The translations under genes and the position numbers were made by a program. A stretch of DNA of 64,000 bases from Trichoplusia ni (taxonomy: Eukaryota > Arthropoda > Insecta > Lepidoptera > Noctuidae), in the NCBI RefSeq assembly GCF_003590095.1, contig NC_039482.1:6589657-6653656 (forward strand), in the 5' to 3' direction. Of the stretch, positions 61,501 through 64,000 are shown piece by piece; the first letter of the stretch is position 1, and each line of letters begins with the position of its first letter. The notes under the pieces were generated by a model that was given only the letters and a program-made list of their open reading frames with translations, was not told where the DNA came from and did no database searches.

Positions 61501-64000
61501 TCACATGCAAAAAGAAACCCAGACCTAGAACAAGGACGCGTGGATCACACAAACGCGTGTCTTACGCGGGGGTCGAAGTCTCTACTCTTCGCGTAAATTA
61601 GGTATAGTGCCCCATGATAAGCCCAACCAGTTCATTATTTGTAAAGAAAAAATAGCTAAACTCGTTTTTTTATCTTTTGTAGTTCTTTCAATATTGGTTA
61701 AAAGTCAAAGTAATTATACCGTTTCGTATAAGTTATGGCTTCCACGTCACTCCCAAGTTGCATTTTGAAAGAGAAAGAGTTGAAAAGAAAGAGTTCTTCA
61801 CCTCTTAGAGCTAAGCGAAACCGATTTAAGAACTTTATCATCCAAGAAAGTCGAGAAATTCAAGTTAAAATATAATTATGAAGAAGTAGAAATTCGTTTA
61901 ATTGATATAAACTGTTAAGGGCTCTGCCTTACTGAATCAATTTTAAGTTGAGAGGTAAGCTCAGGTTTAAATGTCAAAGGAGTCTTGTTTAAACGGCTGT
62001 AGGCTTCAACGGTATTAATAAACGTGATTCTTGTTCCGTATTTAGATACATCTTTATCCGTTTTACAAAGTGCTAACTACAAGAATTGTGAACAGGTCTA
62101 TCTATTGGAACTTCATTAAAAAAACGTTAAGCCTTTTACAGTAAATTAATTTAATAGCAGGTATTCTTAACCAGATTTTAGTTTTTAGAACTAAAATAAG
62201 AAGAAAAATTTGGTCATCTAAAATGTTAAATGTTTACATTTAACATTTTAATGGCTTACCAAATTTTTATTTTTTTTTATTTTGAGTATTAAACATCTCT
62301 GAATCGTCTTGACCAATTTGAATAGGTTTATTTTGTATATGTTTCTATTTGTTATTTAGGTACATTCAGGCTTAAATACCTAAATAGGTTTGCCCTAAGT
62401 AAAAACAATTTGTATCCTAATAACGTTTACCCTGATTGTCTAGTTTTTACTTAAATATTTCTCTTTTTCACGATCGACTGTATAACTTTGTTGATTAAAA
62501 AACAAACTTACATAAGGATTCGTACGAAAACAAAAGTCTTTGGAGGCAGTTTGCATTAAGTGTGTCAAGGGCGGTCTGTTAATTCGCTCTCAACGAAATA
62601 ATACATTTATATGCGGTCAGATCACAAAGGACACTTCAGAGCCCACTGTTACCTCTTAAAGTGTGTTGGTTGTATAAGCAAGATGCCGCTCTACGTGGTG
62701 TAGTGCTCTATCTCCCTTCTACCGGCCAGAGTCTTAATTGAAGAGTTAATGGTAGATCTTCGGTACATTTTGGGGGTCTATTCGTAGATGTTTCGTTATT
62801 GTCACTACCCATAATCTTACACTTCTAGTCTGCGGGGTTGAGGTAAAATGTGGAAAGAGTTTCTCGCCTTAAGTGAAGAGTTAATAATGTATTGTATGTG
62901 AATATTGCATTGCCACGTCCATTAATAGTTACGTCATATAGGACGTTAATATTTGTAGTTATTTTGGTAGATAATAGAAAACATTTTGTACTAAGATTTG
63001 TGTAATTTACAAAATCATCTGTTCAACTTTCAAGGTTGATACGTGACTTATTAAGTAGTGACCTTTTATAAATTTAAACCGTTCCCTTTTTTATGTTATC
63101 AAGTCTTGCGAGTAGTATTTGACCCACTTCCCCGTTACCGAATGTGCTGACATTTTGCATACATATTAACAAATAATTTAATCCCTATAAAAAGAGTGCT
63201 TGGTTTCCATACGGTGTTTCTCGTATCAGCTTGTATTTTGTCCAAACGTGTCAAAATTGTAAGCCAGGATTAAAATGGATGACTAGGAAAAAAACAGTTT
63301 TTTTTCAACAAAACATTGCATGTTCAATGTTCTATAACGAATTGTTTGGAATAAGCTCGGATATTCAGAACGATCCGATAAATATGATTGACATAATTCC
63401 CAGTTACTCCGCATAGAGTGGAACAAAAAATATGTCAGTTTGGATTGACCCGGTTTAAATCTGTTTGAGGACATTGAATGTATTTTCCATATGTCGGCTT
63501 ATTTTTTTTTTTTTGCTTTTATGGAAGGAGACCACGAATTTAAAAAACCCTTCAGCCCAAACAGATGTGAACCTTCTGGATATTTTCAATAGAATAAAGG
63601 ATTTTCAAAGACTTTTAAAGAATTTCCAAAATTTTCCGAAAGTAAAGCTAAACATAAAGTCAAATGAAATTTAGCGTCTAAACGAGCTTCATCAGGAAAT
63701 AGCATTTTGAATCTTATCTTTTATGTTTAAAAATATTAACGTAATTAACTTCTCTCGCTACCTATCTACCGTTCCTGATAATACCTTCAAAGTCCTGACA
63801 TCTCGGCACTTTAACCAAAAACTAAAAAAAACATCATACCTACTATTATAAGTATAAGTCAGTTAAATACAAACTCCACTAACAAAGTTCTCGTCCCTGC
63901 ACTTCATATAGAAGTCGATGGCGTGTTGGTCCGCATGCAGACTCCTGCTCTTCAGGCCGATCAGCCCTCGGAGACGCGGCAGCAGCTCCGCCACCACCAC
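37554..64000 (-). CDS. RNF123: E3 ubiquitin-protein ligase RNF123 (KPC1), C-terminal 27 coding exons (N-terminus outside window)
   Basis: Exons in transcript order: 64000-63884, 61286-61134, 60757-60648, 59653-59535, 58112-58059, 57652-57540, 55742-55623, 54943-54837, 51646-51539, 50851-50763, 50235-50130, 49702-49555, 48966-48870, 48497-48397, 47967-47818, 47316-47210, 46873-46803, 46437-46312, 44958-44796, 43181-43044, 41354-41281, 40904-40765, 40192-40007, 39575-39405, 38692-38581, 38178-37986, 37650-37554 (TGA). All phases chain: 3270 nt, 1089 residues. The human protein has about 1310, so some 220 residues with the start of the SPRY domain are missing. RNF123 pairs with UBAC1 as the KPC complex, known to ubiquitinate p27Kip1 and to act on NF-kB p105. 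The C-terminal RING reads LCTIC, PCGHHSCRACI, CFFC. Family landmarks include RPYQNRAWAQSNWV and SQLNWAFSEFI. Confidence 0.95.
39120..39300 (-). repeat. Degenerate LINE-type tail (RNF123 intron)
   Basis: On the minus strand the segment reads GAACTCCGAAACGGCTCAAT and later GTTGGGACAGCTAGATTATC, as at the 3' ends of common lepidopteran repeats. Its open frame is chance. Confidence 0.4.
45371..45386. repeat. (TC)n microsatellite
   Basis: Eight TC units in an RNF123 intron, next to a C/A-rich stretch. Confidence 0.85.
46033..46195 (-). mobile_element. SINE-related sequence with a 25-bp foldback (RNF123 intron)
   Basis: The arm at 46033-46057 (begins CAAGCATTTGTGTGG) pairs with 46087-46111 at 23 of 25 positions around a 29-base loop. 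The right arm runs into a minus-strand tRNA-like head (GATCGAAACCGCGACACG, then CCTCAACCACTCGGCTATC). Relatives of the head are at 40423-40530, 50600-50650 and 61535-61595. Confidence 0.65.
46530..46690 (+). repeat. Dispersed repeat with GGGTTCCGTAGCC start and worn tail (RNF123 intron)
   Basis: TTAGGGTTCCGTAGCC, AACGGAACCCTATTAC and the GTCCATCTGTCTATT tract belong to a repeat frequent in moths. Related worn pieces lie near 2560, 21210 and 50985-51085. Confidence 0.55.
49176..49355 (-). mobile_element. Short Helitron, second family (RNF123 intron), minus orientation
   Basis: On the minus strand it starts TCTTCTTATATATAAAAATG (after an A) and ends CGCGGGAAACAGCTAGT. The middle has TCTCGCTAAAACTCGAGA, as in the copy at 57235-57431. 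Non-coding, 180 bp. Confidence 0.8.
50363..50416. repeat. Perfect hairpin, 22-bp arms, 10-base loop (RNF123 intron)
   Basis: The arm 50363-50384 begins GTATTAAGTTTTTTTCCCG and 50395-50416 is its exact reverse complement. Pairing continues outward for about four more bases after one mismatch (TAAC and GTTA). Confidence 0.9.
51214..51377. mobile_element. Small inverted-repeat element (MITE), best preserved copy in RNF123 intron
   Basis: Terminal repeats of about 33 bases: the left end begins ATTATTAAATGATGTAAC and goes on with TTTACTCACGCGT; the right end is the inverse with few mismatches. Interior: CTCATGATTAAGGACTCCGG and ACGAAACTAGTCGGGC. About 164 bp, non-coding. Confidence 0.85.
52746..53002 (+). 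mobile_element. Short Helitron, Lep1-like (copy 2, RNF123 intron)
   Basis: Starts TCTATACTAATATATAAAGC and ends CGCGGGCAACAGCTAGT; strong match along its length with 5833-6090. Confidence 0.87.
53801..54189. mobile_element. Inverted-repeat element with internal palindrome, 389 bp (RNF123 intron)
   Basis: The ends are AGGGTGTTTGGTGCATCG and, inverted at the right, AGGGTGTTTGGTTTATCG, 16 of 18 identical. Inside, 54003-54033 and 54078-54108 form 31-bp arms with one mismatch (left arm begins CCACAACGCGCCGTTTGCAA) around an AT-rich spacer. No intact gene. Superfamily not recognised; no clear target duplication. Confidence 0.75.
54593..54768 (+). mobile_element. Short Helitron, Lep1-like (copy 3, internal deletion)
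   Basis: Starts TCTATACTAATATATAAAGC and ends CGCGGGCAACAGCTAGT. Against the other two copies it lacks about 80 internal bases after the TTTAGGCTAT stretch. Confidence 0.85.
55193..55334. mobile_element. Small inverted-repeat element, same family as 51214-51377 (RNF123 intron)
   Basis: Left end AATTAAATGATGTAACGG then TTTACTCACG; right end GTGAGTAAACCGTTGCATC then ATTTAATAAT. A second inner inverted repeat uses ATCATGAGCTGACGAGGCG and CGCCAGCTCATGATTAAGG. About 142 bp. Confidence 0.85.
57235..57431 (+). mobile_element. Short Helitron, second family (RNF123 intron)
   Basis: Starts TCTTATATATTAAAATGAAT and ends GCCAGGACAGCTAGT, with TCTCGCTAAAACTCGAGAG near the left, shared with the minus-strand copy at 49176-49355. 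Confidence 0.78.
58184..58260 (+). repeat. Imperfect tandem duplication, unit about 40 bp (RNF123 intron)
   Basis: ATTACCGTGTGTCCTGGGTAA and ATTACCCGTGTTCTTGGTAA are followed by CAAGCT / CAGGCT, two diverged copies side by side. Function unknown. Confidence 0.6.
59870..59960. mobile_element. Worn copy of the TTTACTCACGCGTATT element family (RNF123 intron)
   Basis: GGTCGCAAATCGAACTGGG, TCGGGCAATCGCAATAAATC and GTGAGTTTAGAACCGTTATA follow the order seen in the intact copies. The left end is lost. Confidence 0.55.
61287..63883. other. Largest stretch without exons in the right part (RNF123 intron)
   Basis: About 2.6 kb. It holds a SINE head fragment at about 61535-61595 (GTGGATCACACAAACGCGTG, CTTACGCGGGGGTCGAAG), the foldback at 62190-62286, and a repeat-like stretch near 62640-62720 (GCCGCTCTACGTGGTG). 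I see no exon-like open frame with splice sites here. Confidence 0.5.
62190..62286. repeat. Foldback: perfect 15-bp core hairpin with matching outer arms (RNF123 intron)
   Basis: The core arms are 62219-62233 and 62236-62250 (TAAAATGTTAAATGT and its reverse complement, loop TT). Outside them AAAAATTTGG on the left pairs with CCAAATTTTT on the right, so an imperfect foldback of about 95 bases is present. Confidence 0.75.

Overview
This window is a piece of a nuclear insect genome, almost certainly Lepidoptera (moth or butterfly). The DNA is AT-rich, the genes have many short exons with GT-AG introns, and the introns hold repeats typical of Lepidoptera: short Helitrons that begin TCTATACTAATAT and end CTAGT, tRNA-derived SINEs, and small inverted-repeat elements. 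No bacterial features, tRNA genes, rRNA genes or CRISPR arrays were seen. All gene models below were built by hand from splice signals, reading phase and recognisable protein motifs; every junction given keeps the frame open.

Layout. (1) 1-271: last exon of an unidentified acidic nuclear-type protein, plus strand. (2) 3328-8130, minus: mitochondrial endonuclease G (EndoG), six exons, complete. (3) 8694-10754, plus: mitochondrial phenylalanyl-tRNA synthetase (FARS2), three exons, complete; it is divergent from EndoG across a 563-bp shared upstream region. (4) 11338-14378, minus: eIF2-alpha, six coding exons, complete, with the regulatory serine of the stress response at residue 51. (5) 17457-36947, plus: a secreted FACIT-type collagen (thrombospondin N-terminal-like domain followed by interrupted Gly-X-Y repeats), 23 coding exons, 720 residues. 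(6) 37554-64000, minus: the C-terminal 27 coding exons (1089 residues) of the RING ubiquitin ligase RNF123/KPC1; its N-terminus lies beyond the right edge.

Mobile DNA. Intron 5 of the collagen gene contains a complete PIF/Harbinger transposon of 5311 bp (23864-29174) with 20-bp terminal inverted repeats and a 3-bp CTG target duplication. It carries two open, spliced genes in tail-to-tail orientation: a DDE transposase (360 residues) and a Myb/SANT-like DNA-binding protein (336 residues). It sits only eight bases inside the intron, leaving the 5' splice site intact. Collagen intron 1 holds the 3' part of a non-LTR retrotransposon with a restriction-like endonuclease, facing a SINE tail to tail. 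RNF123 introns hold Helitrons, two families of small inverted-repeat elements and several long hairpins.

The host genes do not form one pathway. Two neighbours (EndoG and FARS2) both encode mitochondrial proteins and may share a promoter region; eIF2-alpha is a cytosolic translation factor, the collagen is extracellular and RNF123 is a cytosolic ubiquitin ligase. The most unusual object is the seemingly intact two-gene Harbinger element next to a splice donor.
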